Shown here piece after piece: positions 37,126 to 46,497 of a stretch of DNA of 64,000 nucleotides (position 1 is its first letter; every line of letters begins with the position of its first letter). A program made the position numbers and the translations under genes. The notes under the pieces are model-generated. The model was not told the origin of the DNA. It saw only the letters and a list, made by a program, of their open reading frames with translations, and searched no databases. The DNA lies in the NCBI GenBank assembly GCA_963787135.1, contig CAWBBW010000037.1, positions 1 to 64,000 of the forward strand, given 5' to 3'. Origin of the DNA: Roseiarcus sp963787135 (GTDB lineage: Bacteria; Pseudomonadota; Alphaproteobacteria; Rhizobiales; Beijerinckiaceae).

Positions 37126-38238
37126 TCAAATCCGACGGGTGGTCGCCGGGTCGAACAGAACCGCCTTGTCGAGGTTGAAGGCGAATTCGTGGCTCTGGCC
37201 GACCCGCACGTCCGCATCGGCGCGCATGCGCGCCGTCACCTCCTTGCCGGCGATGTGGGTGACCACGAACGTATCCGAGCCTGCCGGCTCGACGATTTCG
37301 ACATTGGCGCTGAACGTGGCGACGGTCTTCGCGTTGCGGTCCATGCTATCGCGGTCGTTCACCGCTTCCGGCCGGATGCCGAAGATCACCTTGGCGCCGT
37401 CTGCAAGCTGGCGCGCATCGGCGCTCGGCGGCGCCGGCAACACGATCGGGGGATGATCCTTGCGCTCCAGCACGATCCGCGGAGCACCATCCGCCCGCGT
37501 CACTTTGCTGTCCAGGAAATTCATCGCCGGCGAACCCATGAAATCAGCGACGAAGAGGTTTGTCGGGAAATTGTAGATTTCGCTTGGAGAGCCGACCTGC
37601 TGCAATTCGCCGTCCTTGAGGACGGCAATCTTGGTCGCGAGCGTCATCGCCTCGATCTGATCGTGCGTGACATAGACGATCGTGGTGCCGGTCACCTGAT
37701 GAAGCCGCTTGATTTCGACGCGCATGTCCACGCGCAGCTTCGCGTCGAGGTTCGAAAGCGGCTCGTCGAACAGGAAGACGCGCGGCTGTCGAACGAGGGC
37801 GCGGCCCATCGCGACGCGCTGGCGCTGTCCGCCGGAGAGCTGGCTCGGCCGGCGATCGAGAAGATGTTCGATCTGGAGCGTCTTCGCGACGCCGGCGACC
37901 GCCTTGTCGCGCTCGGCCTTCGGTACGCCGCGCATTTCCATGCCGAACGCCATGTTCTGTGCGACCGACATGTTCGGATAGAGGGCGTAGGACTGAAACA
38001 CCATCGCGATATCGCGCTTGGAGGGGTGAAGATCGTTGATCTGCTGGCCTTCAATGCGGATGTCGCCGGAGCTGATCAACTCAAGTCCGGCAATGGTGTT
38101 GAGCAGAGTTGATTTTCCGCAGCCTGACGGGCCGACCAGAACGAGAAAGCCGCCCTTGTCGAGCGCAAGGTCAATTCCCTTCAGGATCTCAAGCGACCCG
38201 AACCGTTTGCGCAAGCCGGTGATTTCGAGAAAAGCCAT
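37126..38238 (-). CDS. Sugar ABC transporter ATPase (UgpC/MsmK type)
   Basis: The 370-residue protein energises the importer. It has Walker A VGPSGCGKSTLLN, the signature LSGGQRQRVAMGRAL, Walker B VFLFDEPLSNLDAKL, and a C-terminal TOBE regulatory domain (FGIRPEAVNDRD), as in MalK/UgpC-type carbohydrate ATPases. It follows the second permease by 3 nt. With the two permeases and the binding protein it forms a complete CUT1-type carbohydrate ABC importer. Confidence 0.94.
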   Translation of the reverse strand: MAFLEITGLRKRFGSLEILKGIDLALDKGGFLVLVGPSGCGKSTLLNTIAGLELISSGDIRIEGQQINDLHPSKRDIAMVFQSYALYPNMSVAQNMAFGMEMRGVPKAERDKAVAGVAKTLQIEHLLDRRPSQLSGGQRQRVAMGRALVRQPRVFLFDEPLSNLDAKLRVDMRVEIKRLHQVTGTTIVYVTHDQIEAMTLATKIAVLKDGELQQVGSPSEIYNFPTNLFVADFMGSPAMNFLDSKVTRADGAPRIVLERKDHPPIVLPAPPSADARQLADGAKVIFGIRPEAVNDRDSMDRNAKTVATFSANVEIVEPAGSDTFVVTHIAGKEVTARMRADADVRVGQSHEFAFNLDKAVLFDPATTRRI

Positions 38239-38241
38239 CGG

Positions 38242-39189
38242 TCAGCCTTTTACCGCGCCGGCCATGAGGCCGCGCACGAAGTAGCGGCCCGCGACAATGT
38301 AAACGAGCAAGGTGGGGGCCGCCGCGATGATGGCCGCCGCCATGTTCACGTTGTACTCGACAATCCCGGTTGAGGTGTTGACCAGATTGTTGAGCGCCAC
38401 GGTCATTGGCGACTGGTCCCCGGCGGCGAAAGTCGAGCCGAACAGGAAGTCGTTCCAGATGTTGGTGAACTGATAGATCACCGTCACGATGAAGATCGGC
38501 GCGGAATTGGGCAAGAGTATCCGCCGGAATATCTGGAAGAAGCCTGCGCCGTCGATCATGGCCGCCTTGACGAGTTCCGTCGGGAACGCCTCGTAATAGT
38601 TGCGGAAGAACAGTGTCGTAAATCCGAGGCCGTAGATCACGTGCACGATGACGAGGTTCTCGGTCGGATTGCCGAAACCGAACGAGAAGCCGGTCAGATC
38701 GATCAACCTGTTGCCGAAACTGCCGAGGAAACCGAGGATGACCGCCATCGGGATGATGACGGACTGGAACGGGATGAAGCAGGCGAACAGCATCATGCCG
38801 AACACAAGCTTATGTCCGGGGAAGCGCCATTTGGTCAGCACGTAGCCGTTGAGCGCGCCGAGCAGCGTCGAGATCAGGACGGCGGGGACCACCATCTTGA
38901 TCGAATTCCAGAAGTAGCCGTTGATGCCGGCGGTGTCGGAGACGCCGATGCGCGCCTCGCCCCAGGCCTTCACCCAGGGGTCGAACGTCGGGTGATGCGG
39001 CAGCGCGAACATGTTGCCGCCGGTGACTTCGTCGAGCGGCTTCAGCGAAGTCATCACCATCACGACGAGCGGGACGAGATAGATGAACGCGAAGACCAGC
39101 AGCAACCCATAGATTACGACGCGCGTGGTCGCGGAATGCCGCGCAGGCTCGCGGCTCGGGCCCGCGGTGATGAGATCGGCCGCGCTCAT
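38242..39189 (-). CDS. Sugar ABC transporter permease (MalG-type)
   Basis: The 315-residue inner membrane protein has six helices and the EAA loop (TELVKAAMIDGAGFFQIFRR ILLP) that contacts the ATPase. The N-terminal cytoplasmic part (MSAADLITAGPSREPARHSA) precedes the first helix at about residue 27. The ATG overlaps the stop of the other permease (ATGA). It corresponds to the MalG/UgpE half of a carbohydrate importer. Confidence 0.93.
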   Translation of the reverse strand: MSAADLITAGPSREPARHSATTRVVIYGLLLVFAFIYLVPLVVMVMTSLKPLDEVTGGNMFALPHHPTFDPWVKAWGEARIGVSDTAGINGYFWNSIKMVVPAVLISTLLGALNGYVLTKWRFPGHKLVFGMMLFACFIPFQSVIIPMAVILGFLGSFGNRLIDLTGFSFGFGNPTENLVIVHVIYGLGFTTLFFRNYYEAFPTELVKAAMIDGAGFFQIFRRILLPNSAPIFIVTVIYQFTNIWNDFLFGSTFAAGDQSPMTVALNNLVNTSTGIVEYNVNMAAAIIAAAPTLLVYIVAGRYFVRGLMAGAVKG

Positions 39190-40133
39190 CGGCCCTTCTC
39201 CCGAAGCTCGGAATAGAGGTAGGGAACCATGATCGCGGCGATCGTCGCCAGCATGATGACGGCGCTCGCCGAGCCGACCGCCATTTGGTTGCGGGTGAAT
39301 GTGTAGGAATACATGAAGGTCGAGGGCAGCTCGGCCGCGCCGCCCGGATTCTTGCCGGTGACCGAGAGCACCAGGTCGTAGGATTTGATCGCCATGTGCG
39401 TGAGGATGATGAGCGCCGAAAGAAACACCGGCCGCATGATCGGAAGGATGATGCGGCGGTAGGTGGCGAAGGCGGAGGCGCCGTCGATCTGCGCGGCCTT
39501 GATGATTTCGCCGTCGACGCCGCGCAGGCCCGCGAGAAACATCGCCATGACGAAGCCGGAGGTCTGCCAGATGCCGGCGATCGCGACGCAATAAATCATC
39601 ATCCGCGGATTGACGACCCAGTCGAATTTAAAGCTCGTCCACCCCCAATCGTGGACCGCCTTCTCAAGCCCGATGCCGGGATCGAGAAAGAGCTTCCATG
39701 CCGTGCCTGTCACGATGAAGGAGAGAGCGAGCGGGTAGAGATAGATGGGCCGCAGGATTCCTTCGCCGCGGATTTTCTGGTCGAGCAGAATGGCGAGCGT
39801 CAAGCCGAGGAACAGACAGAACACGACATAGAGTCCGCCGAAAATGCCCATGTTGACGATGGCCGTGTACCAATTCGAAGGCGGGTCGGTTTCGAACGTC
39901 CAGTTCCAAAGCCTCTGGTAATTGAGCAGGCCGACGAGCTTGGTGGTCGCGAAGGCCTTGGAGTTGGTGAAGGACAAGAACAGCGTCCAGAGATTGAAAC
40001 CGTAAACGAAAACAAGGACGAGAAGGAACGACGGCGCGAGCACCAGTTTGGGCAGGATATTCTGAAGCCGCTCGCGTATTTGCAGGCGCGGCTGAGCCGT
40101 CGCTACAACGGTGGGCGAAAGGGTCGTGGTCAT
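39186..40133 (-). CDS. Sugar ABC transporter permease (MalF-type)
   Basis: This 315-residue protein has six or more helices and the EAA loop GEIIKAAQIDGASAFATYRR. It pairs with the downstream permease to form the channel of the carbohydrate importer. The ATG at 40133 gives a short N-terminal tail before the first helix (LVLAPSFLLVLVFVYGFN). A strong hairpin in the leader between it and the binding-protein gene probably lowers its expression relative to the binding protein. Confidence 0.93.
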   Translation of the reverse strand: MTTTLSPTVVATAQPRLQIRERLQNILPKLVLAPSFLLVLVFVYGFNLWTLFLSFTNSKAFATTKLVGLLNYQRLWNWTFETDPPSNWYTAIVNMGIFGGLYVVFCLFLGLTLAILLDQKIRGEGILRPIYLYPLALSFIVTGTAWKLFLDPGIGLEKAVHDWGWTSFKFDWVVNPRMMIYCVAIAGIWQTSGFVMAMFLAGLRGVDGEIIKAAQIDGASAFATYRRIILPIMRPVFLSALIILTHMAIKSYDLVLSVTGKNPGGAAELPSTFMYSYTFTRNQMAVGSASAVIMLATIAAIMVPYLYSELREKGR

Positions 40134-40179
40134 GCTGGACCTCAGGGACCTCGTCCGGGAAATTTGTTTCGCCGATAGC

Positions 40180-40204
40180 CCTCCCCCGCCCAAGGCGGGG
40201 GAGG
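40180..40204 (-). terminator. Strong intercistronic hairpin after the binding-protein gene
   Basis: CCTCCCCCGCC and GGCGGGGGAGG form a perfect 11-bp stem with a 3-nt loop, placed between the binding protein stop and the permease start. Similar GC-rich hairpins between binding protein and permease genes protect the upstream mRNA or partly terminate transcription; here no U tract follows, so mRNA stabilisation or attenuation is more likely than full termination. Confidence 0.6.
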
Positions 40205-40213
40205 ACAGTCGTC

Positions 40214-41479
40214 CTACTTGGCGTTGTTCAGCGCCTTCACCAATTCGGTCACCGCGGCGTCGGAACTCTTGATTTCGCCGTGGAAGAACTTAGTCACGAC
40301 GTCATGATAGGCGCCCGCGACCGCGGGCGGCTGCGCGTAGTTCTGCGCCATCGATCCGACGAACTTGCCGTCCGCGTTGGCGGCCTTCACGTCGGCGATG
40401 CCTTTCTTGCCGCAGCTGTCGAAAGCGGTGTCGGGAACGTCCATTCGCGCCGGGACGGAGCCCTTGACGACATTGAACGCCGACTGGAAGCTGATGCTCA
40501 TCGTGGCGTCGGCCAGCGCGAGCTGCGCTGCTTTACGATCCTCGGGGACATTGAACATCGCGAACATGTCGGTGTTGTAGATCACCGAACCATCGGTGCC
40601 GGGGAAGCGATAGCAGAGGAAGTCTTTGTCCGCTTGTTGATGGGCGTTGACGAACTCGCCCTTAGCCCAGTCGCCCATAACCTGCACCAACGCGTCGCCC
40701 TTGATCACCATCGCCGTGGCGAGGTTCCAGTCTCGACCGGCGTAGTTCGAGTCGGTGTAAGCGCGAAGCTTGGCGAGGTTGTCGAACGACTTCTTCATCG
40801 TGTCCGACTTGAGCGCGCTTTCGTCGAGGTCGATAAACGCCTTCTTGTAGAAGTCGATTCCTCCGGTCGAGGCGACGACAGAGTCGAACAAGGTGGCTTC
40901 CTGCCAGGGCTGACCGCCCAGCGCGAGGGGAATGATTCCAGCCTTCTTGGCCTTGTCGAGAAGAGCGACGAAGTCGTCGAAGGTCTTGGGCTGCGTACCG
41001 CCGATCTTTTCCATCGCCGCCTTGTTGAGCCAAATCCAGTTGACGGAATGGATGTTGACGGGAACGGCGTCCCACTTTCCGTTCGTGGTGGTGAACTTCT
41101 GCAACGCCGTGGGAACGACCTTTGCCCAGCCCTCTTTGTCGGCGAGCGAAGTGATGTCGCCGAGTTTGCCCGCTTCCGCGTAGTCGACGGCGTAATAGCC
41201 CAGGATCTGCGAAGCGGTCGGCGGATTGCCGGCGGCCACCATAGCCTTCAGCGCCGTCATTGCGCCTTCGCCGCCGCCTCCGGCGACAGGAACGTCCTTC
41301 CAGGTGTAGCCTTCCTTCGCCAGATCCTGTTTGAGTACGTTCAGCGCGGCTGCTTCGCCGCCCGACGTCCACCAATGCAGCATCTGGACTTCCTTGACGT
41401 CGGCCGCCGAGGCCCCGCCGGCGAACCCGATCGCCGAGGCGGCCATCGCGCTTGCCATCAATATGGTGCGGAATTGCAT
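40214..41479 (-). CDS. Sugar ABC transporter substrate-binding protein
   Basis: The 421-residue periplasmic protein has a signal peptide of about 25 residues (ending GGASA) and the two-lobed type I binding-protein sequence (VQMLHWWTSGGEAAALNVL at the start; later GDWAKGEF and VIYNTDMFAMF). It resembles glucose/mannose-type binding proteins of the CUT1 group. It delivers the island's substrate to the permeases; the sequence alone does not tell which sugar or polyol. It is separated from the upstream aldehyde dehydrogenase by 88 nt, room for an internal promoter. Confidence 0.92.
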   Translation of the reverse strand: MQFRTILMASAMAASAIGFAGGASAADVKEVQMLHWWTSGGEAAALNVLKQDLAKEGYTWKDVPVAGGGGEGAMTALKAMVAAGNPPTASQILGYYAVDYAEAGKLGDITSLADKEGWAKVVPTALQKFTTTNGKWDAVPVNIHSVNWIWLNKAAMEKIGGTQPKTFDDFVALLDKAKKAGIIPLALGGQPWQEATLFDSVVASTGGIDFYKKAFIDLDESALKSDTMKKSFDNLAKLRAYTDSNYAGRDWNLATAMVIKGDALVQVMGDWAKGEFVNAHQQADKDFLCYRFPGTDGSVIYNTDMFAMFNVPEDRKAAQLALADATMSISFQSAFNVVKGSVPARMDVPDTAFDSCGKKGIADVKAANADGKFVGSMAQNYAQPPAVAGAYHDVVTKFFHGEIKSSDAAVTELVKALNNAK

Positions 41480-41567
41480 TGTCTACCTTCCAAGTCGTTG
41501 CTCCCACCGGAAACGGTCCGGCGCCGTATACAGAAACCTTGCATCGGCTCCCAATTCTTGCCGTTCT

Positions 41568-43097
41568 TTACGCGCCGCGCGGGAGCCACCAGCTCGTTCG
41601 CGGGCCCGTATGGACGTGAAACGTCTTCTCTTCCGTATAGTCCTTTACAGCGTTTCGCCCTAGTTCGCGGCCGACGCCCGACTGGTGGTAGCCGCCAAAC
41701 GGCAGCTCGGGCGTTCCGTCCATGAAGGTGTTAACCCAGACGGTGCCGGCGCGCACGCCCCGTCCCACGCCGATCGCCGTATCGACGTCGCGGCTCCAGA
41801 CGCTGGCCGACAGGCCGTAGGACGTCGAATTGGCAAGCGCAATCGCTTCCTCCACAGTCTCGAAGGTCAAGGCGACGACGACCGGACCAAACACCTCCTC
41901 GCGCGCGATCGCCATCGACGGATCGACATTCTCGACGATCGTCGGCGCCATGAAAAGACCGTTCGATTCCAGCCGGGCGCCGCCGGTGCGCACGACCGCT
42001 CCGCTTTCGCGGGCGCTTTTCACGTGGGTCTCGATCTTGCCGAGATGATCGGCGCTGATGATCGCCCCGACCCGGGTCTCCGGATCAAGCGGATCGCCGA
42101 CCTTGGCCTCGCCCGCCCGAACGGCGAGGCCCGCCAGGAACTCGTCGGCAATGCTGGCGTGCAACAGGATGCGCGAGCCCGCATTGCAGCATTCGCCTGC
42201 GTTGAAGTAGGCGCCGAAGGCCGCCGCGTCGAGCGCCGCGTCAATGTCGGCGTCAGGGAAGATCACCTGCGGGTTCTTGCCCCCCAATTCCATCGACACT
42301 TTCTTTAGGGTCGCGGCGCTCGCCGCCACCGCGGCGCGGCCGACCGCCGTCGAGCCTGTGAACGAGATCATATCGACGTCCGGGTCGGTCGTCATCGGCG
42401 CCCCGACTTCAGGGCCGTATCCGGTGACGATGTTGCAAGCCCCTTCCGGCAGGCCGGCCTCGGCCAGAAGCAAGCCGAGATGCAGCGTCGACGCCGACGT
42501 CATCTCGCTTGGCTTGACGACGCAGGCGCAGCCGGCGGCCAGGGCGAACGGAAGCTTCTGCGACACGATCAGCAGCGGAAAATTCCAGGGCGTGATGATC
42601 GACACGACGCCGATGGGCTCGCGCAGGACCAGGCCCAGCCGGTCGGGCCCGAGATTTGCGTAACTCTCGCCCGACAGCTCGCGAGCAAGGGATGCAGCGT
42701 AGCGCCAGATGTCCGCCGCGCCTTCGATTTCGCTGCGCGCCTGGGCGATCGGCTTGCCAGATTCGAGCGTGTCGAGGATCGCGAGCGTCTCGCGGTCGCG
42801 GTCGATCAGATCCGCGACCTTCAAAAGGACGCGCGCACGGATCGAAGCTGTCTCGTGCGGCCAGCGCCCGGCGTCGAAGGCCTTCCGCGCAGACGCGATC
42901 GCGCGCCTTGCGTCACCCGCGCGACCGCGAGGCACGCGCGTAACCACGACCCCGTGGGCTGGGCTCCGGCGCTCGATCGTCTCGCCCTCGCCAGCCACTT
43001 CGCGGCCATCAATCCACATCGCGCGGTCACGCGGGAAGCGCTTCATCGCTTCGTTCAGCTTCACCGGATCGACCGCGATCTTGATCCTGACGTTCAT
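41568..43097 (-). CDS. NAD(P)-dependent aldehyde dehydrogenase
   Basis: This 509-residue enzyme oxidises an aldehyde to an acid. It has the cofactor-binding PWNFPLLIVSQKLPFALAAG segment, the general-base Glu in SMELGGKNPQ and the catalytic Cys in FNAGECCNAGSR, with normal family length. It lies 12 nt after the enoyl-CoA hydratase gene. In the island it would oxidise the aldehyde made by a GMC alcohol dehydrogenase. Confidence 0.94.
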   Translation of the reverse strand: MNVRIKIAVDPVKLNEAMKRFPRDRAMWIDGREVAGEGETIERRSPAHGVVVTRVPRGRAGDARRAIASARKAFDAGRWPHETASIRARVLLKVADLIDRDRETLAILDTLESGKPIAQARSEIEGAADIWRYAASLARELSGESYANLGPDRLGLVLREPIGVVSIITPWNFPLLIVSQKLPFALAAGCACVVKPSEMTSASTLHLGLLLAEAGLPEGACNIVTGYGPEVGAPMTTDPDVDMISFTGSTAVGRAAVAASAATLKKVSMELGGKNPQVIFPDADIDAALDAAAFGAYFNAGECCNAGSRILLHASIADEFLAGLAVRAGEAKVGDPLDPETRVGAIISADHLGKIETHVKSARESGAVVRTGGARLESNGLFMAPTIVENVDPSMAIAREEVFGPVVVALTFETVEEAIALANSTSYGLSASVWSRDVDTAIGVGRGVRAGTVWVNTFMDGTPELPFGGYHQSGVGRELGRNAVKDYTEEKTFHVHTGPRTSWWLPRGA

Positions 43098-43109
43098 GGG
43101 ACTCTCCTC

Positions 43110-43883
43110 CTAGCGGCCGGCGAAATTGGGCGCCCGCTTGGCGCGGAACGCAGCGACGCCCTCGCCGAGGTCCTCGGTCAGCGCGGTCAGCGCGCCGGCG
43201 AGGCCCTCGATCGGGGCGTCCCGATCCTCTCCTTCCGCGACATTGATCATCGCCTTGACCATCTGCACCGCGATTGGACCCCGCCTGGCGATCTCGCCCG
43301 CGATCGCTTCGGCTCGCGCGACACCGGCGCCTCGCCCGGTCACCTCATCGACAAGACCAAGCGCAAGCGCTTCCTCCGCCGAGAACATCGCGCCCGCAAG
43401 CGCCATGCGGCGGACGACCGACGGCCCAAATCGACGCACAAGCCGTTGGGTGCCGGACCAGCCCGGCGCCATGCCGAGCCCGGATTCGGGGAGGCCAAGC
43501 TTGATTCCGCTCTCGGCGATGCGGATGTCCGCGACCGCCGCAAGCTCGAGTCCGCCACCGAAGGCGTGACCGGTCAGCGCCGCAATCAGGGGGACGCGCA
43601 GGCGCGCCAGCGCTTCGAATGCGCGATGCCCGGCGCGGGTCCAGTCCCGCCACATCTCAAGCGCCGGCAGACCGCTCCAGGCGGCAATGTCTCCGCCGGC
43701 GCAGAACGCCTTGCCCTCGCCGGACAGGATCGCGACTCGAACGTCGCGCGAGGCCTCGACCGCCCGCGCCGCGTCGCCCAGCGCGTCGATCATCGCGCGG
43801 TCGAGAGCGTTGAGCTTCTCCGCCCGCTTGAGCGTCAGGCGGGCGAGAGGGCCCTCGAAGGTCAGTTCGACGAAGGCGCTCAC
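43110..43883 (-). CDS. Enoyl-CoA hydratase/isomerase family protein
   Basis: The 257-residue crotonase-fold protein keeps both active-site acids: Glu in HAFGGGLELAAVADIR and Glu in KLGLPESGLGM, and the oxyanion-hole GEGKAFCAGGDIA. It would hydrate or isomerise an unsaturated acyl-CoA. The GTG start overlaps the CoA transferase stop (GTGA). Its place between a CoA transferase and an aldehyde dehydrogenase suggests handling of a CoA-bound intermediate of the island's substrate. Confidence 0.9.
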   Translation of the reverse strand: MSAFVELTFEGPLARLTLKRAEKLNALDRAMIDALGDAARAVEASRDVRVAILSGEGKAFCAGGDIAAWSGLPALEMWRDWTRAGHRAFEALARLRVPLIAALTGHAFGGGLELAAVADIRIAESGIKLGLPESGLGMAPGWSGTQRLVRRFGPSVVRRMALAGAMFSAEEALALGLVDEVTGRGAGVARAEAIAGEIARRGPIAVQMVKAMINVAEGEDRDAPIEGLAGALTALTEDLGEGVAAFRAKRAPNFAGR

Positions 43884-45493
43884 CGTGCTGCCTCCAAGGG
43901 CGGCCGAAGCGTCAAGCCAATCAGCTCGGGGTGGAAAAGGGCCTCGTCCATCACGCGCAAGTCCGCGGCGACTCGCAGCGGAAATTCTGCCTGCGCCAGG
44001 ACGTCGCGCTTCAGATCCGCCCCGGGCGCCAGTTCGACAACCGTAACCCCCTGCGGTTCCAGGCGAAGCACGCATCGCTCGGTGACATAAAGGATATCCT
44101 GCCCCTGGGCGATCGCACGGGGGCCGGAGAACGAGACCTGCTCGACGGCCTCGACGAGCTTCCTGACTTTGCCCTCTTTGACGATGGAGAGCGCGGCATT
44201 GCGGATTTCGAGACCGGCCCCCGCGCTGAAATAGCCTGAGAAGACGATCTTCTTCGCCCGCGCCGTGATGTCGACAAAGCCGCCGACGCCGGCGGTCACA
44301 TGCGGACGCACGCCGAGCTTGGAGACGTTGACGGATCCGGATCGGTCGATCTGCAGGAAGGAGAGCAGCGACATGTCGAATCCGCCGCCCTGGAAGTAGG
44401 TGAACTGATGCGGGGATTGCACGATCGCTTCGGCGTTCGACGCGCAGCCGAACTGGAAGTCGAGCAAGGGCACGCCGCCCACCGCGCCCTGTTCGATGAC
44501 CCAGGTCACCGCCCCGTGCCTGCCCTCCTCGATGAGGATGCGCGGGACATTGGCGGATATGCCGAAGCCGATGTTGACCGCGTCGCCATCGCGCAGCTCC
44601 TGCGCCACGCGCCGCGTAATCACCTTGGCGACATCGAATTTTGGCGTCTCGAACGCTGACAGCGGCCGGAAGATTTCGCCCGATATGGCTGGCTCGTAAG
44701 GCGTGTGCGTCGTCTGCAACTGATCGGGCGCGACCACGATAAAGTCGACGAAAATGCCGGGCACGACGACATCGTGCGGCCGCAGCGTTCCCGACATGGT
44801 GAGCCGCTTGACCTGCGCGATGACGATGCCGCCGTTGTTGCGCACAGCAAGCGCCTGGTCGACCGGCCCGAGTATGCCGCCTTCATGTTCGTAGGAGAGG
44901 TTTCCGCGCTCGTCGGCGGTGGTCGCGCGGATGATGGCGACCTGCGGCGTAATGGTCGGAAAGAACAGCCAGTCCTGGCCGGCAAACGCGACCCGGCTGA
45001 CAATCGGCTCGGCCGCCGCCTTTGCGTTCATTGCGCAGCCTTCGCGCGCGGGATCGACGAACGTGTCCATCCCGACCTGGGTCAGCACGCCCGGCCGCTT
45101 GGCCGCCGCCTCGCGGTGCATGTCGAAGAGAATGCCCGAAGGGACGTTATAGGCCGGGATCGCGTCGCCGCTGATCATTTTCCAGATCGCCGGAGGCTCG
45201 GCGGAGGATGGACCGGACGGATAGGAGCCCGCCAGAACGCGCGCCAGACAGCCGGGCTTGGCGAGATGATCGATGCCCTTCACCCCCCACATGTCGCCGG
45301 CCGCGATCGGATGAAGGGTCGTGATGTTGCGCGGGCGCCCTTCGGCGTCGAACCGCTCCCCGATCGCCTTGAGCACTGCGTCGGGGCATCCGAGCGCCGA
45401 AGACGACGAGACGGTGACGATTGCGCCGTCAGGGATGAGGCGGGCCGCTTCCGAAGCCGAGATGACTTTCTGCCTGGGCATTGTCCGCTTCAC
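43880..45493 (-). CDS. Fused-subunit acyl-CoA:acetate/3-ketoacid CoA transferase
   Basis: The 537-residue protein contains both halves of a class I CoA transferase in one chain, as in YdiF/PCT. The catalytic Glu is in the VIEQGAVGGVP motif. The N-terminal half has DGAIVTVSSSSALGCPD and the middle AAIRATTADERGNLSYE-like region. It moves CoA between acids. The GTG start overlaps the oxidoreductase stop in a GTGA junction; an ATG four codons on is possible. Confidence 0.92.
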   Translation of the reverse strand: MKRTMPRQKVISASEAARLIPDGAIVTVSSSSALGCPDAVLKAIGERFDAEGRPRNITTLHPIAAGDMWGVKGIDHLAKPGCLARVLAGSYPSGPSSAEPPAIWKMISGDAIPAYNVPSGILFDMHREAAAKRPGVLTQVGMDTFVDPAREGCAMNAKAAAEPIVSRVAFAGQDWLFFPTITPQVAIIRATTADERGNLSYEHEGGILGPVDQALAVRNNGGIVIAQVKRLTMSGTLRPHDVVVPGIFVDFIVVAPDQLQTTHTPYEPAISGEIFRPLSAFETPKFDVAKVITRRVAQELRDGDAVNIGFGISANVPRILIEEGRHGAVTWVIEQGAVGGVPLLDFQFGCASNAEAIVQSPHQFTYFQGGGFDMSLLSFLQIDRSGSVNVSKLGVRPHVTAGVGGFVDITARAKKIVFSGYFSAGAGLEIRNAALSIVKEGKVRKLVEAVEQVSFSGPRAIAQGQDILYVTERCVLRLEPQGVTVVELAPGADLKRDVLAQAEFPLRVAADLRVMDEALFHPELIGLTLRPPLEAAR

Positions 45494-46497
45494 ACCTTCA
45501 AGTCGATTGCGGTCTCGGCGCCCGATCGCGCGGCCTCAAGCGTCGCGACAGCGACGCTCAGCGATTTGACGCCATCTTCTCCGCTCGCAGAGGGAGCGCC
45601 ACGTCCGGCGATCGCGTCCCCAAACAGCCGGACCGAGCGGGCATAGAGATTTTCGTGGCTAATTTTCAGGCCCTCTTCGCCTGCCGCCGAACGAAGCAGA
45701 ACGTCGCCCTTCGGGGCCTGCGTCATGCAATCGCGGCCGATCAGCGAGCCCAGTTCGCCATGCACTTCGAAGCCGGTGGCGGCATACCGCGTCGTAAACG
45801 CGTCGTGGAATTGCGCGAGCAATCCGTTGGAGAAGCGCAGGACCCCCATCACGCCGTCCTCCAGGCCCTCGCGGCTCATTCCGCCGTGCGAGGTCATTGC
45901 GCTCACGGCCAGTGGCTCGTCATCGAGGACAAAGCGGAGCGTGTCGGCATCGTGGACCGTGATGTCCATGACAACGCCGCCGCCCGCTTCGGGCTTCTCA
46001 ATCCGCCAGCTCTGCAAATGCGTTGGCAAATAGACGGCGTGAAACACCCGTGCGAACAGCGGCTTGCCGATGCGCCCCGCGTGGATCGCGTCCCGCATCG
46101 CCCGGTGCGTGGCGGCGTTGCGAAGATGATGGTTCGTGCCCAGGATCACGCCGCGTGCGTGGCACTCGGCGACCATCGCGCGCGCGTCGCCGAGCGTCAG
46201 CGCCAGCGGCTTCTCGCAGAGAACGTGCTTGCCTGCCTTCGCCGCCGCGAAAACCTGGTCGCGGTGCAGCTCGTTGGTGGTCGAGATGTAAACTGCGTCG
46301 ACGTCGTTCGATTGGGCCAGATCGTCGAGGCTCGTCGTCGCTCGTGCGATTCGATGCTCGTGCGCGAACTTGGCCGCACGATCCGCGTTCGTGCTCATGA
46401 CCGCAACGACCTCCCCGTCGTTAGCGCGAAAGGCGTCGATCATGTGCTGCGCGGCGATCGTGCTGGCTCCGACGAGCCCCCACCGGAGATTGGTCAC
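45490..46497 (-). CDS. Gfo/Idh/MocA-family oxidoreductase
   Basis: This 335-residue protein has the N-terminal Rossmann fold (RWGLVGASTIAAQHMIDAF) and the EKPLALTLGDAR motif of the glucose-fructose/inositol dehydrogenase family, which oxidises or reduces sugars and inositols with NAD(P). The start is the GTG that overlaps the LacI stop (GTGA). It is the first metabolic gene after the regulator, so it likely acts early on the imported compound. Confidence 0.9.
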   Translation of the reverse strand: MTNLRWGLVGASTIAAQHMIDAFRANDGEVVAVMSTNADRAAKFAHEHRIARATTSLDDLAQSNDVDAVYISTTNELHRDQVFAAAKAGKHVLCEKPLALTLGDARAMVAECHARGVILGTNHHLRNAATHRAMRDAIHAGRIGKPLFARVFHAVYLPTHLQSWRIEKPEAGGGVVMDITVHDADTLRFVLDDEPLAVSAMTSHGGMSREGLEDGVMGVLRFSNGLLAQFHDAFTTRYAATGFEVHGELGSLIGRDCMTQAPKGDVLLRSAAGEEGLKISHENLYARSVRLFGDAIAGRGAPSASGEDGVKSLSVAVATLEAARSGAETAIDLKV